Shown here one piece after another: positions 35,201-44,734 of a stretch of 64,000 nt of DNA. The stretch spans positions 19,907,433-19,971,432 of the forward strand of contig CM063251.1 in assembly GCA_032158295.1 (NCBI GenBank), in the 5' to 3' direction. Every line of letters begins with the position of its first letter. The first letter of the stretch is position 1. Both the position numbers and the translations under genes were made by a program. The notes under the pieces were generated by a model. That model was given only the letters and a program-made list of their open reading frames with translations, did not search any database and was not told where the DNA came from. The DNA comes from Pycnopodia helianthoides. Its lineage: Eukaryota; Echinodermata; Asteroidea; Forcipulatida; Asteriidae.

Positions 35201-36570
35201 GTTCCTTTAAGATAGTAGTGACTTTTGTGAATTAATGTAATGGTATGACTAGAAAGAATTTGTGGTTCTCTGGTACAACCCCAAACTTCTAGTTACCATA
35301 ATAAGTAACAGCCAGAAAAAAAGGTCAAAAAGGATTACAGGAACCAATTTGGGATTTTTTTTCTTGTCATGTACCATACATACATGTAAGGTATTCTTTC
35401 TAGATTCTGATAGGAAAACTAGTCTGAAATATTGTTGGAAACGATGTTAATTTTCAAGATAAATACAAATATCTCACTTTTGAAAATCATTGGGTCAAAG
35501 TTTCTGGTTTTAACAGAGCCAGTCACATACTTTTTGTAAAGGTTTATCATTCTGGTTGGGTAGATATGAGCACTTTACTATTATTAGCAAGCTGAAACCG
35601 TGGTCTCTTTTTTTTTCTCCTCACCTGATTTTCACATACAAGACTCAAGACTCTAGTGTTATTGAAATTATATTTCATTAGATACGGATGAAAGATGTAA
35701 ATTATGAATAAATATAAGAAAAAGGATAAGGCAATGATTTTGCCAGATGTCTTTTGCTCTAATATCATTGGATCCACATGGGGGTTGAACAGTGTTGAAG
35801 CGTTCAAGCACCAGTGATCCTACTATGGATAATTGAAACATGAAAGCTCCTTAAAAAATGGCTTACAAGGCCCAGTTGCATGTATGTGCTTATAAGTGAC
35901 ACTGATAGTGCTGAACATTTTCTTGCTGAGCAAAAAATAAGCAGGAAACCGGTCACAAACTTCTTGTACATATGACACGGTATTTTGGCTGGTAACATTA
36001 TTCGGGTAAGCACAACTGTGTTTAGCTAATTGTTAAGTGCTTAAAACTCTCACCATCCAAAATCTTTCTATATTCCTCTTTACCAAAATGAAGGATTCAG
36101 AAGGACTGATAGGCCCAAATAACAATTTCTTATGATGTATCACTTGGTCAGGCATTTTAATGTAAACTAAAGTCCAAACAATTTGGTGTGGAGTGACCTA
36201 GGAGTGACATAGGAGAGGAGGATATCGGAGGATTTACCTTTAAGCAAAAAGGCCAATGGGAGTCAGGGTTTGCGGCTCTTTGAAGTTTGGCCAAGGATTG
36301 AACTTGAAGCTGCCTGAGAGCCACTTAACAAAATAATCCTATTAAAGTGCCCGAATACTAAAACTTCTTGTCTGTTTTCTGCATTACCCAGGTCTCACAG
36401 CGTTAGTTGGTGCTCTGGTGTGGGGTGCAGTCTCCTACAAGCACAGAAAGGGAATATCGACCTCCATATACCTGATGCGGCTCCGTGTCGCTGCGCAGGC
36501 CTGCGTAGTAGGCGCCATGACCATCGGGGCAGCCTACACAATGTTAAAAGATTCCTCAAAGAAGGACTAA
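23293..36570 (+). CDS. HIGD1A: HIG1 domain family protein (HIGD1-type), two coding exons
   Basis: Coding exons 23293-23389 and 36392-36570 join in phase (CTT G|GT CTC) to give 91 aa, the usual size for HIGD1 proteins. The N-terminal exon (MSQTPHIDYGQYQE, ending NEPFVPLG) is the soluble matrix-facing part. The second exon encodes two membrane segments (LTALVGALVWGAVSY and ACVVGAMTIGAAYTM) around the conserved loop with MRLRVAAQACVVGAMTIG, very close to the vertebrate MRVAAQGFVVGAMTVG. The family sits in the inner mitochondrial membrane and aids assembly or tuning of cytochrome c oxidase and supercomplexes, often induced by hypoxia. Donor CTTG|GTAAGA and acceptor ATTACCCAG are good. The 13-kb intron holds a gene on the other strand. 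An out-of-frame upstream ATG at 23270 overlaps the start. A likely poly(A) signal is AATAAA near 37683. HIGD1A versus HIGD1B/C cannot be settled here. Confidence 0.93.
23657..23850. repeat. GGGCCCAATTTCATAA-type MITE, complete
   Basis: Ends GGGCCCAATTTCATAAAGCT and AGCTCTATGAAATTGGGCCC are inverted over about 20 bp, with inner GCTTAAGCA / TGATTAAGC. About 194 bp. Lies in the HIGD1 intron. Confidence 0.85.
24472..24902 (+). repeat. 46-bp minisatellite, about 9 copies
   Basis: Unit GCAATGAGCAGGAGCTTAGA + GGCAATTGCCTCCGTGGGCT + CCAAAG. Each unit contains the palindrome GAGGCAATTGCCTC, so single strands can fold into a hairpin per repeat. Copies differ at a few sites (CTAAGTGG, ATGGCTTC). Confidence 0.92.
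24925..25160 (+). repeat. About 65-bp tandem repeat, four diverged copies
   Basis: Repeats of GAAGGCTTAATGTAAGCAGT followed by CTGTCTAAATGAAGCTCTAT. The motifs GACTGCTTA / TAAGCAGTC recur in both orientations at 26205-26460, which probably marks the other end of one composite element. Confidence 0.75.
26205..26462. repeat. Cluster of GACTGCTTAATAAGCAGTC palindromes
   Basis: At least six copies of GACTGCTTA or its inverse lie within 260 bp, three of them as complete palindromes (GACTGCTTATTAAGCAGTC). It follows the same vocabulary as 24925-25160, so both may be subterminal regions of one non-autonomous element. Confidence 0.6.
26688..27560 (-). CDS. Sulfotransferase-like P-loop protein, single coding exon
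   Basis: An uninterrupted 290-aa ORF. Residues 7-20 (VILWSYPRTVSSTF) fit the 5'-phosphosulfate-binding loop of sulfotransferases (usually PRSGTT/S). VFSKEL (95-100) fits the following strand. HAFLIRNPAKVLPSW (118-132) fits the 3'-phosphate-binding motif (RNPxxxxxSW). DPIIIDSDDLLNDPEGVLSN then KLGIPY is the typical C-terminal part. No signal peptide or membrane anchor is visible, so it is probably cytosolic. It resembles a group of invertebrate proteins often mislabelled as branched-chain aminotransferase-like; substrate unknown. The start at MAKQIKVILW lies 7 residues before the P-loop, as expected. Upstream on the minus strand an acceptor (TTCTCATTTCAG) at about 27620 suggests a spliced 5' UTR. 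AATAAA overlaps the stop codon (26682-26688). Nested inside the HIGD1 intron, antisense to it. Confidence 0.8.
   Translation of the reverse strand: MAKQIKVILWSYPRTVSSTFLKCMSGVPDSKMLFEMYTASNFFGPDGMFFDRKTEITPASAVAQSDPGTGFNSAICTYEWLKHHMETAYPDKKLVFSKELTFSIKGKFDSLPDSGYRHAFLIRNPAKVLPSWSIAMTEMSTRMVKHGVLPATVDVSKISFENVISFVKTTCELYSHVKEKGLDTDPIIIDSDDLLNDPEGVLSNFCTKLGIPYSDALLRWEPGVEVVDNWTVSQELLHTIKYTEPFQNFRSHSCFLKPKPKAEPEVSAEMQHLIDISMPYYTQMYEKRTK
27868..28150 (-). mobile_element. tRNA-headed SINE (Leu/Ser-like head), minus strand
   Basis: On the minus strand a tRNA-like head (GTGGCTGAGCAGTCTA ... GGTTTGATTCCCGGTCAT) is followed by GCACTTAAATGTCTTTGAGC and AAGGCACTTAATCATAGTT. The second part is a central domain also present in the SINEs at 48.3 and 51.5 kb. 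Confidence 0.75.
28240..28384. repeat. MITE with TAGAC(C/T)GTGCAAGTCTTGCGC ends
   Basis: Left TAGACCGTGCAAGTCTTGCG and right CGCAAGACTTGCACAGTCTA are inverted over about 24 bp; total 145 bp. Possible TA target duplication. Confidence 0.8.
28624..29018 (+). mobile_element. TTAA-bounded inverted-repeat element, copy 2
   Basis: Body 28628-29014 with TTAA on each side. Same orientation and over 90 percent similar by eye to 15345-15738. Ends AGGAACATTACAGAATTGGT and ACCAATTCTGTAATGTTCCT. The sequence TTTCATCGCTCAGTGAGCG is internal. Confidence 0.85.
29020..30130. other. Intronic stretch with no recognisable feature
   Basis: AT-rich HIGD1 intron sequence. No exon, RNA or repeat structure that I can support. 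Confidence 0.4.
30130..30482 (+). repeat. About 60-bp tandem repeat with internal hairpin, 5-6 copies
   Basis: Unit: AAGAAACAGGTCTCACAGGT + TAGTACATGAAGCAAACTAA + CCTCTGTGACCTGGTAATC. The flanks of each unit (CAGGTCTCACAGGTTAGT and ACTAACCTCTGTGACCTG) are complementary, so every copy can form a stem-loop. The last copies are decayed. A single related unit lies at 31122-31173. Confidence 0.88.
30895..31120. repeat. Nested palindromic element (GGACTAGTCCTA family), copy 1
   Basis: Outer ends GGGTCGATTTCACAAAACTC and GAGTTTTGTGAAATCGAAAC are inverted. The interior is a chain of TAGGACTAGTCCTA and AGGCAATGC / GCATTGCCT palindromes. A shorter, cleaner copy lies at 50470-50631. Confidence 0.85.
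31174..33265. other. Intronic stretch; one CpG-rich patch, otherwise featureless
   Basis: 31500-31680 is unusually CpG-rich for this window (GCGCGGGAAA, TCCGCGCGCC, TCGCGTCGCACG) and could be a promoter or an old first exon. I found no convincing splice site or coding frame. The rest is AT-rich HIGD1 intron with nothing recognisable. Confidence 0.35.
33278..34641. mobile_element. hAT-like non-autonomous transposon with GAGACC arrays at both ends
   Basis: Perfect 8-bp target duplications ATAATAAC flank the element (33270-33277 and 34642-34649). Terminal inverted repeats are CAGTGTTGTAGTCGAGACC and GGTCTCGAGACCTACAACACTG (written from position 34620). Just inside both ends are arrays of the hexamer GAGACC (33295-33415 and 34470-34625), in the same orientation. 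1364 bp. No transposase ORF in the 1 kb interior. Inserted in the HIGD1 intron. Confidence 0.92.
34819..35210 (-). mobile_element. TTAA-bounded inverted-repeat element, copy 3 (inverted)
   Basis: Body 34823-35206 with TTAA on both sides, opposite orientation to copies 1 and 2. Same terminal repeats and the internal ATCGATCGGCCATCTGGGTC. Confidence 0.85.
35868..36050. repeat. Degenerate GGGCCCAATTTCAT-type MITE
   Basis: Starts GGCCCAGTTGCATGTATGTG and contains GACACGGTATTTTGGCTGGT, which is shared with the copy at 9953-10142. The right end is lost. Confidence 0.5.
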
Positions 36571-36671
36571 AAAGTACACTGCCAGCGCTTTTTTTCATCG
36601 GATGCCTGCCTTAGATTCTGATTATTTAATTGTGTCAAGAACGTAGTGTTTTAAAAACAATTGATAGTAGT

Positions 36672-36848
36672 AATAGACCTTAATGGATTGACCTCATCAT
36701 GCCTCTTTTCTTAGAGGTTAAATAATGATGGAACAACATGAGACTCACATCTATGCGGGGCACCCTGGATGGGCCAACGAGCAACCTTATTATGACCTCT
36801 AATCGAGGGGCGCCATATTAAAATGACATGTGCATAAGGTCTATACAA
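36672..36848. repeat. TAGACCTTA...TAAGGTCTA element
   Basis: Left ATAGACCTTAATGG, right TGCATAAGGTCTATAC. In between TTAGAGGTTAAATAATG and ACCTCTAATCGAGGGG pair loosely. A fragment with TAGACCTTATGCACATGACG sits at 60303. Lies in the HIGD1 3' UTR or just beyond. Confidence 0.6.
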
Positions 36849-36849
36849 C

Positions 36850-39502
36850 ATTTACCATAGTAGCGGCATCTTGTTCACTATTTTCAATTATTCAGAAAGT
36901 TTCACTTCATGTACCACAAGCGGTTTGAAATATTCATACGTTTTTAGATACTAGAAATACCAAAATCAATTTTCGTGTTTTTAACTTATCGCTGCCAAAG
37001 ACCTGCTTAAAATGTACCCAACAGTTTACCAAAGAAGAAGCAAAAACATTTCTTTCTTCGCTTGTTTTGTTCAGTCTGTCGCCCACCATTAAAATAGCTG
37101 TCGTTTTGTTGCGCAATATATATTCTACGAAAAAAGCGCTAGCTTGGAACAAAGATGCAAATGCTGCTAAGACTAATTTAAAAAAAAAAGCATGCACAAG
37201 ATTAAATTCCCTGTTAGTTTGAGCTTAGAATTCCCTGAGTGAAATTCAAGTAGTTATTGGGCTTCCATGTGGAGGACTTCCTTTTCTTCTCCTCTTCGAC
37301 CTATTTCACATTACACTTGGTCTACATATGTATAAGGCAAATATTGGTTAACATTAAGTACTTATGCAATGAACTGTAGTGTGCGTAAAAAGATATTTGG
37401 TGTGTTTGTGATTATCGGACAAAATGTAATGCTTCTTATTTTATTCTGAGACCCCCACTTGGTAAAAGTTCCCACTCTCACTTGTCACTATGAGAAATAT
37501 TATGAATGGCTTGAATAACTTGTGCTTTCCAAAATCGAAAGATGTCCCATCCTGTTTAAATGAATTCAACTCTAAAAATGGGTATTTTATTATTTTTTTT
37601 TAATCTGTAAATTAATGTCAAATTAAACTGTGAATATGATGTTATTATTATTATTTTTTTTTTTAAATCTTTAAGAATGAAGTAATAAAGCTCTAGAAAG
37701 GTTCAATAGCAAAATAAATGCCAGTTTTTGTTTTTTATCATTTATTTTCCTTTGTTGCACCTTCCAGTAAAAAAAAAAACCTGCGTTTTCTTAAGAGGTG
37801 CTTTCCCTGAGTCCTGTGGACAAAAATCCACATGCACATTACTCTGGTGGGATTCGAACCCACAATTCTTTCACTTTTCACACAGGACTCGGGGCGGGGG
37901 GGGGGGGGGGGGTAGGGGGAGTACTTAGTATACAGTGCTTAACGCTTCACACACATTGATGTTCAGGTGTTGGTTAAAACACAAACAATATTCTTTATCC
38001 ATGATGCAAATTAACAGCATTATGCATCAATGTACTATGCTAGTAAGTTTCAAGGTTATTTTAAAAGTAAATTGTTAAATCATACAAACAATTGGTTCAT
38101 ATAGACCATGTGACAATCTGACATGTGACATATCACATGTTACAAAAGACAAAAAAAGCCACAGAGCCTGGATTTACAGCTCATGGAACTTAAAACATTA
38201 AATCCTTTATTTTATGGAGATTGCACTGTGATTTTTTATCATATTTTGGTATGAAGAAATGGGGCACATCTCAAAACTTGTTCAGCTGTTACTTTTATAA
38301 CTCTTGAATTTGTGTAAAATTTATGACACAAAATGTGAAATTTCCCTTCTGTGTTATCTTGCCTGCCAGAAAGGCCCTGGAATGTACAAGGTCGCTCTTT
38401 TTGCAAACAAAGGTTATCGTCTATACCAAAGGAACCTTGGTTTGAATAATCTGGAACCATATTTAATTGTGTATGAAAAACAATTCTGTTGTGATTTTAT
38501 TGCCAAAATGAAAAGTTTGTTTGTAATGGATTAGAGATTGAATTCATAGGGCAAATGAGTATATGATGTGGATGTATTTTTTATGTTGAATTGTTGTTTG
38601 TATCCAAAAGGAAAATGCGTTGCTTAGTGTTATGAAACACGTTTGAGTTGTTAGTTTTGTGGATTTATGATTTTAAATTTGTTTGTGGCCAGTAAGATTA
38701 TAAAGTCTATTAAAGCCTATATAATGTAGACTAGCTCTCTGTACTTGATAAAACTTGTCCTTATTTTTCTATGGTTAAACTTCACACCTATGTTGTCAAG
38801 TGAATGCTGATGTATTTATGTTAAAGACTTAGACAGCTGGCATTACTAGGCCCAGTCAGAAATTTCCCAGGCATTTTGTTATTATACAGTCTAGAGGAAC
38901 CCACCGAGCCTATACAACTATAAGGGAAATAGCATTTCTATACAATACAGCACATAATACTCGGACAGGGTCGTGTTTCCTGCGTTTGTATAGTGACCCA
39001 CATACACTCAGAATCCAGTATGTCATGATTACGATGGTTTTTTTTTTTCTTCTTCTCCTAAGCAATGTCTATGTCTGCACTGAAAATTAATGCATGCTGG
39101 CAATTTTTTTCAGCTGGGTTGAATTTCACGGCTCTGCTTGCCTTGGCATTCTGCACTTATGTTGTCTGTGATGCATAAGTTCCATGGGCCGCTACGTACA
39201 ATTCCGTGGTAAGCAGAGACATGACACTGGACATGATGCTGGACCCTGAACAGCTGATTTCCTAAGTGTTCTTGGAAGATACAGCAATAGAAAGCTGTAA
39301 AAAAAACGCTGTACAAAGTTTGTTGAGCTTGGTCGGTCCCTCTTCTTCTTTTTTTTTTTCTTCTTTTTTGGGAGGTCAAGTTTAAAAGTTCAATGTCTGT
39401 GAATGGGTTTTTGAGGGTTTTGTTAAATGTGGTGCTTACAGGGCTCGATCACAATGGTGTTACCAGACATTTTTTCAATTTCATCTGGGAGGCCAAAGGG
39501 GG

Positions 39503-39533
<31 letters not shown>

Positions 39534-39800
39534 GTGAGTGGGGGGGGGGGTCAATTGGTAAATCAGGTGATGCAGCTGTAAAACTTACTTTTCCTTTGTG
39601 TTTTAAATAGCACCCACCCCGTCTGAAAATGTAGAATAAACGAACCGAATGAAATAACCGGTTGCAACATTTCAGAAGTGGTATTTGGGGCTGTCTTTGC
39701 AAACAAAATTGTTTAAATAGTTGCTAAAGTCACTTTGCATATAGACTTTGTACCATGTACTGAGTGGTACATGTAGCTTACTGTACTGTGTTGGGTATAT
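36850..39800. other. Gene-free stretch with simple repeats
   Basis: No exon recognised. Contains an AATAAA near 37683 (likely end of HIGD1 mRNA), a tRNA-type B box on the minus strand at 37849-37866 (GTGGGTTCGAATCCCACC, SINE remnant), a G run at 37891-37920, a GT/G tract at 39503-39551 and a partial GGGCCC-type MITE at about 39112-39240. Confidence 0.5.
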
Positions 39801-39806
39801 CCTGGC

Positions 39807-40159
39807 TTAAAGGTATTGTACACTTTTGGTAACAGCTCAAAATCAGTGTCCACATTTTGTGTGATTCAACATATGCATGAACAAACAAACCTGTGAAAGT
39901 TTGAGCTAAATTGGTCATCGAGGTCACAAGAAAATAGTGAAAAGAGACCTTATGTGTTTTCTGTTTTTTCAAACATCAAGTTTTTATCACGCGTGATAAA
40001 AACTATTGTTTTACTCATTTCTCAGAAATGATAGCATTTTAGGCAGAATTGTTTTAAGGAGCACTTTCCACTATTTCTTACTTTAAATCATGTAAGTTAT
40101 GTGTGAATCTGTGAACATTTTTGTTTTTCGATCTTACCAATAGTGTACAGGGCCTTTAA
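39807..40159 (+). mobile_element. TTAAAGGTATTGTACAC repeat, complete
   Basis: TTAA at both borders. Left end AGGTATTGTACACTTTTGGT, right end ACCAATAGTGTACAGGGCCT. Internal palindrome TTTTTATCACGCGTGATAAA. A decayed inverted relative (AAAGGCAGGGGCATTATACT ... ACCAAAAGTACACTCACC) shares the right-hand TTAA and runs to about 40500. Confidence 0.8.
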
Positions 40160-40499
40160 AGGCAGGGGCATTATACTTTTGGTGATTGTCACATACCAGT
40201 ATCCTCACTTGGTATATCCCAACATATGCAGAAAATAACAAACAACAAACCTATGAAAATTTGGGCTCAATTGGTCATCGAAGTTGCAAGAAAACAATAA
40301 AAACACCCTTGTTGTATAGATTTGCGTGCTTTCAGATGCCCAAGTTCTCAGATCAAAATTTCTTTAAAACTACATTACTTCAAAGGGGGTCGCTTCTCAC
40401 AATGTTTTATAATATCAACAGCTCTTCAGTGCTCTTCAGTAAGTTTTTTGGGTCATTAACTTGTGGAGTAATTACCAAAAGTACACTCACCATGTGTCC

Positions 40500-42400
40500 A
40501 TCCATTATTAGCTAATATTCAGTAAACCGGAAGTCATTGAAATAACGCATGATTCATTCTAAGCGGCCTTTTGCATAGTTCCTAAAGAGCAATTGCAATG
40601 AAAATTTCAGTGAGGATTGGCATTGGTGCAAGGAAGTGCCTAAAAGAAATTCGTCATGATGACGTCATCACCTGTCACGTGACGTCAGCTTAAAGGTTTC
40701 TATTTTAAATATTTGAAAATCCGTATCAAATCAGCCACAACAGACCGTAGGTTTCTGTTTGCGGGATTGTATAGGGATAAATTAGGTCTTAATTTTATTC
40801 AGTGTGCGTGACCTCATTTGACCTCTACTTCCGGTCGAAACCGGAAGTGCCTTGTAATTCAAAATTGCTAAATGTTATGAACATGCTTTCAACGATGTTA
40901 GTGTCTGGCAAGGGTGTGCAGTTTTAAAAAAATACCGATGACGTCACTATACACACGAGCGCCCTCTAGCGGCAGGTTGAAAACTGTTCAAAATGGACTT
41001 TTTGAAGATGTGTGTGGGGAAGTTTTGTGTAATCACTTCAAAATTTACACATACGTTGAACGTCAGGCAGCTATCATATGTGTGGAATTTCAGATCAATG
41101 ACGTCATCGGGGGTCACGTGACGCGGCATTAAAGGTGCCTTTTTCTAAGTCGTATATCTCCCGATATGTTAGTGCGATCGTATTGAAACTTGGTAGGTTG
41201 TTAGATATTGGCAAGTTCTTGTAAATTGAGAAATGACGTCATGATGACGTCATGACATGATTTTTTATGATTTTTTTTTCTTTTTTTGCACCTTTTTGTC
41301 CTAAATTGCTAGTAAAACGTTGTATAATCAAAATTCTTTTTTAAACAGGCTTGATACATCATAACTTCTTTGAATCCAAAAAGACTTTTAATTTACTTGA
41401 GTCATTTGAAAATGTTTTTGCGAAACAGCTCAGCATTTTTGCACAAATGCAATTAGGTCTAGTTTTATTTATGTTTTGTTTTCCATTGATGGTATACCAT
41501 GCCCAATATGTGGCAGAGGGTGGCCTCCCCCCCCCTCCCAAATGTTCCCATACTTTAACATACTCTTTTCTTCTTGTACAGAAGACACAATAGGAGGGTG
41601 GGGGGGGGGTCACCATGCCTCAAATCAAACACCAAATGATTGATAGTTGTATCGTCCTGGTTGTGATCGTCCTGGTTGTGATCGTCCTGGTTGTGATCGT
41701 CCTGGTTGTATCGTGAAGTGCTTTCAATATATTTATAGCTATAGAACTAAAGTGTGTCGTTTCATCTTCCATCCTTATTGTAAAAGCTTTTAAAAGAATG
41801 TTAGCAATATTTGTCCAACAATGTGCTTTACCGAGTATGAATTACATTGCCTTGTCAAGACTAAAATTGTCATTGAAATAAAGGAATCAAAAATACAAGA
41901 AACTCTGTTTTGACTTTTTTCTAATTCCTCTCGTTTTTTTTAGAACAGCCAATGTGAAATAGTAAGTCAATTTACGGCAGGTACAGTAGGGATAGGATTG
42001 TGGCTTTGATGATACAGGCGTGGAATTAGGCACACAGTCAGAGTATGTCACGAGAAAGAAATCTGGCCATAGGGTCATCGCAGATTTGTCCTTTGAAAAA
42101 ATATAGGTAGAATAATAAATGAATGGCACTGAGTGCATTTCCTTTTATTCTACCTATATTTTTTCAAATTTCAAATCTGCTATGCTCGATGGGCCAAATA
42201 TCTTTCTCTATGACAAAGGCTCTGACTGTGTGCCAAACTCAACTCTTGTATCATCATAGGCACACTTCCCCCTCTATTTCCCCTTATCTGCCCTACAAGT
42301 TTTTTTGTTTTTTTCCTTTTGGAATTTACTCTATTTTTTTTCTCCAAACAAAATTCTCTTGCGCATTCAAAAGGAAAAAATCAGTAGTCTAAATGGCAAT
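40500..42400. other. Gene-free stretch; palindromic GACGTCA sites and a 15-bp repeat
   Basis: Between 40650 and 41255 the motif GATGACGTCATC / TCACGTGAC recurs at least four times in a decayed repeat. At 41655-41712 GATCGTCCTGGTTGT is repeated four times. No exon recognised. Confidence 0.5.
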
Positions 42401-42407
42401 AAATATG

Positions 42408-42635
42408 TTTCGGGGTTGAACAAAGAAAAATTGACTAGAGCGGCATTTGAACCAACGACCTCGGGATTAACGTACCGGCGCTCTACCAACTGAGCTATCT
42501 AGCCCTATATTGGCGGTCTCCCTCCTTTGTCAATATCTTTGTTCTGGGGTGCCAGTCAGAAGCCATACAACCGTTAACTACCGTGTAGCCAGGGATCACA
42601 CCCAAGTTTACGATACAACCTGGGAAGCAATAAAT
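42408..42635 (-). mobile_element. tRNA-headed SINE, nearly complete (minus strand)
   Basis: On the minus strand the order is body, then GGGCTAGATAGCTCAGTTGG (A box), GTAGAGCGCCGGTACGTTAA, TCGTTGGTTCAAATGCCGC (B box), then CTCTAGTCAATTTTTCTTTG and TTCAACCCCGAAAC. It is the reference copy for the SINE fragments at 7.2 and 12.5 kb. Confidence 0.82.
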
Positions 42636-42891
42636 ATGTTACGATTTTAGACATTTATCGCACATATAAATTGTTATAAAACAGGAATTTTTTGACCTGG
42701 GCTTCTTAAGCAGAAATGAACATTTTAAAAAAATTGTGCTTTGCAAAACTAAGGTGGAAACCAGTTGCAAACTGTACATATTTTTGGGCAGGTAACCTTA
42801 AATATTTTGTTTTTAGCTACCTTGCATGCTCAAGCATCTCTCTGTGAAATTGGACCTCCATAGAAATGGGTGTAATGGATCTGACTAACCA

Positions 42892-43015
42892 GGGTCCAAT
42901 TTCATAGCTCTGCTTACCGCGAAATTAATCTTTGCCTACCCCACCCTATCAGCGCATAATTCTATGGGCCTTAAACAAAATTCCGCAATAAGCAGAGCCA
43001 GAAATTGGGCCCCAA
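42892..43015. repeat. GGGCCCAATTTC-type MITE
   Basis: Left GGGTCCAATTTCATAGCTCT, right AGAGCCAGAAATTGGGCCCC, about 124 bp. A looser copy lies just upstream at about 42697-42858. Confidence 0.65.
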
Positions 43016-43853
43016 AGTCACAAAGATGGCATCAGTTCCCCCCCTCCCCCCCCCCAAAAAAAAAAACATCGTGCAGTGACAATGATGTACCAGGACAATG
43101 GTCACAGAACAGAACTGTGGAAAATTATGCAATGAATAAAGGACATGTGAACGCATTTGTATAAAAAGAAATTAGTCTGAAAATGTCTTTATTCAGCTGA
43201 AAGATGGTTCAACCTATACAACAATGATTTTAAGTTAGAGCATGCACATTAATTAAGCACCAGTTTAAAGCTAAGAATATATACTTTGGGTTAATTGACT
43301 GTATTCTTTAGTGACAATGAGATCCCATGTAGGTAGGTGTAGGGGCTATAGTCTTATTCTTTTATAATACCGGTTTTATACAGGACAACCAGAATGCTAT
43401 CTTATATTTTGTTTTAATTATTTATTTAATTATGTATTGGTTTTTTTTTTTTGGGGGGGGGGGCGGTATAATGCAGCTAGTCCCGTTGATCAAACAGTGA
43501 AGTAAAATATGTAGCTGTATTGAACATACCATCTGATTATTTTTACAATTTTAATAACTAATTTAGCTGACACAACTTAAGTAGTAAAAAGAGGCCTACA
43601 AAAAAGTGTTCAATACCCCCCTATTCTGGGTGTGGCGACTCTGGTACCAGTTTAACACAATGGACAGGCTGATCCACTTAGCTCCGCCCCTCAAACACAT
43701 AAACCAATCACACCTGCAGACACTAAGAGTTTAACAAACAATTGGCACCTTAAAATCCTGTTACAAATTGTAAACAAGTTCCACTACTTGGATCGCTCCG
43801 TTGTTTTTCGAGTGTGATAAGGGCTGGAGCAAGACGTGTGTTGTACACACTAC

Positions 43854-44052
43854 CAGAGCTGCCAACAGTTGTATCTTGCAATCAGGGAGATTTTGTACAA
43901 CAATCAGGAAGATATTTAGAATTACATTCAACATAAAAGGGGAAAAGTTTCCACAATCAGGGAGATTTTCAGATTTGCTCATCAGGACATGGTAAGATTG
44001 CTTTATTTTCAGAGGACTTTCTGCAGAATCAGGGAGAGTTGGCTACTCTGCA
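43854..44052. mobile_element. hAT-like MITE (CAGAGCTGCCAAC ends)
   Basis: Left CAGAGCTGCCAACAGTTG, right GAGAGTTGGCTACTCTG. The internal AATCAGGGAGATTTT motif occurs three times. A second copy in the opposite orientation lies at 62603-62797. Confidence 0.7.
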
Positions 44053-44299
44053 CTACCCATGTAGACACCATTGATTGACAGTTTCTATGGAGGGTGGAGC
44101 TTAATGGACCATACTACTTCTCCCTTGACAGTGCAAGAACTTTTCAAGAAGTTCAACAAAAACCGCACTCCTTACCTTAATTTTAATTTAACAACTGCTC
44201 CTTCCAAGCTACTTACACTAACTATTTATGTCATCAAGTGTTAATGTTATATAATTATTCTGGATAATCTCAACTTTAAACAAATTTTTCCCCAAAAGA

Positions 44300-44732
44300 A
44301 GCATTTCTCCAGTAAGAAGACAGATGCAAAAGATTTCTGCAATCAACCGAAGAAATGATTTGATATTGCGATAGGCAATAAAGTAACTCGAAATTTACCC
44401 AAGACACATCGCAGATCCCGCCAACAGCAACAGTACATGCAACTCGGCTCCAGATCTGACAGCTACAAACAAAGCTTCTTTCGAAGAACTCTATAAAGTG
44501 ACTGGGATGCACTCCCCAGGACATCAATGAACTGCCCACAGTAGAGCAGTTCAAGGCAGGCATCAGTGCCTAAAGTCACAAGCTTTTCATTTGCTTTTTA
44601 CAACATTATGCGTAGAGCACCTTTCACAAGTGTCCACCATTTAAGGCACCACACTACTACACTCCTCGTTAAGTTGCTGAACAGGCTTTCAACGAGTACC
44701 AGCATAGAAATAGAAATAGAAATAGAAATAGA
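44300..44732 (+). mobile_element. 5'-truncated LINE, 3' end only
   Basis: The plus strand encodes SDSYKQSFFRRTL, stop, SDWDALP, then after a frameshift DINELPTVEQFKAGISA and stop. It is the same C-terminal motif and 3' UTR as the copy at 3.3 kb, with in-frame stop and shift. It ends in an (ATAGAA)n tail at 44703-44733, preceded by AACGAGTACCAGCATAGA as in the other copy. Confidence 0.75.
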
Positions 44733-44734
44733 GG

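Noticed and set aside
43640..43740. Promoter of an unknown gene (CTCCGCCCC and AACCAATCAC motifs)
   Set aside because: GC-box and CCAAT-like motifs occur, but no exon or transcript-like structure follows on either strand.
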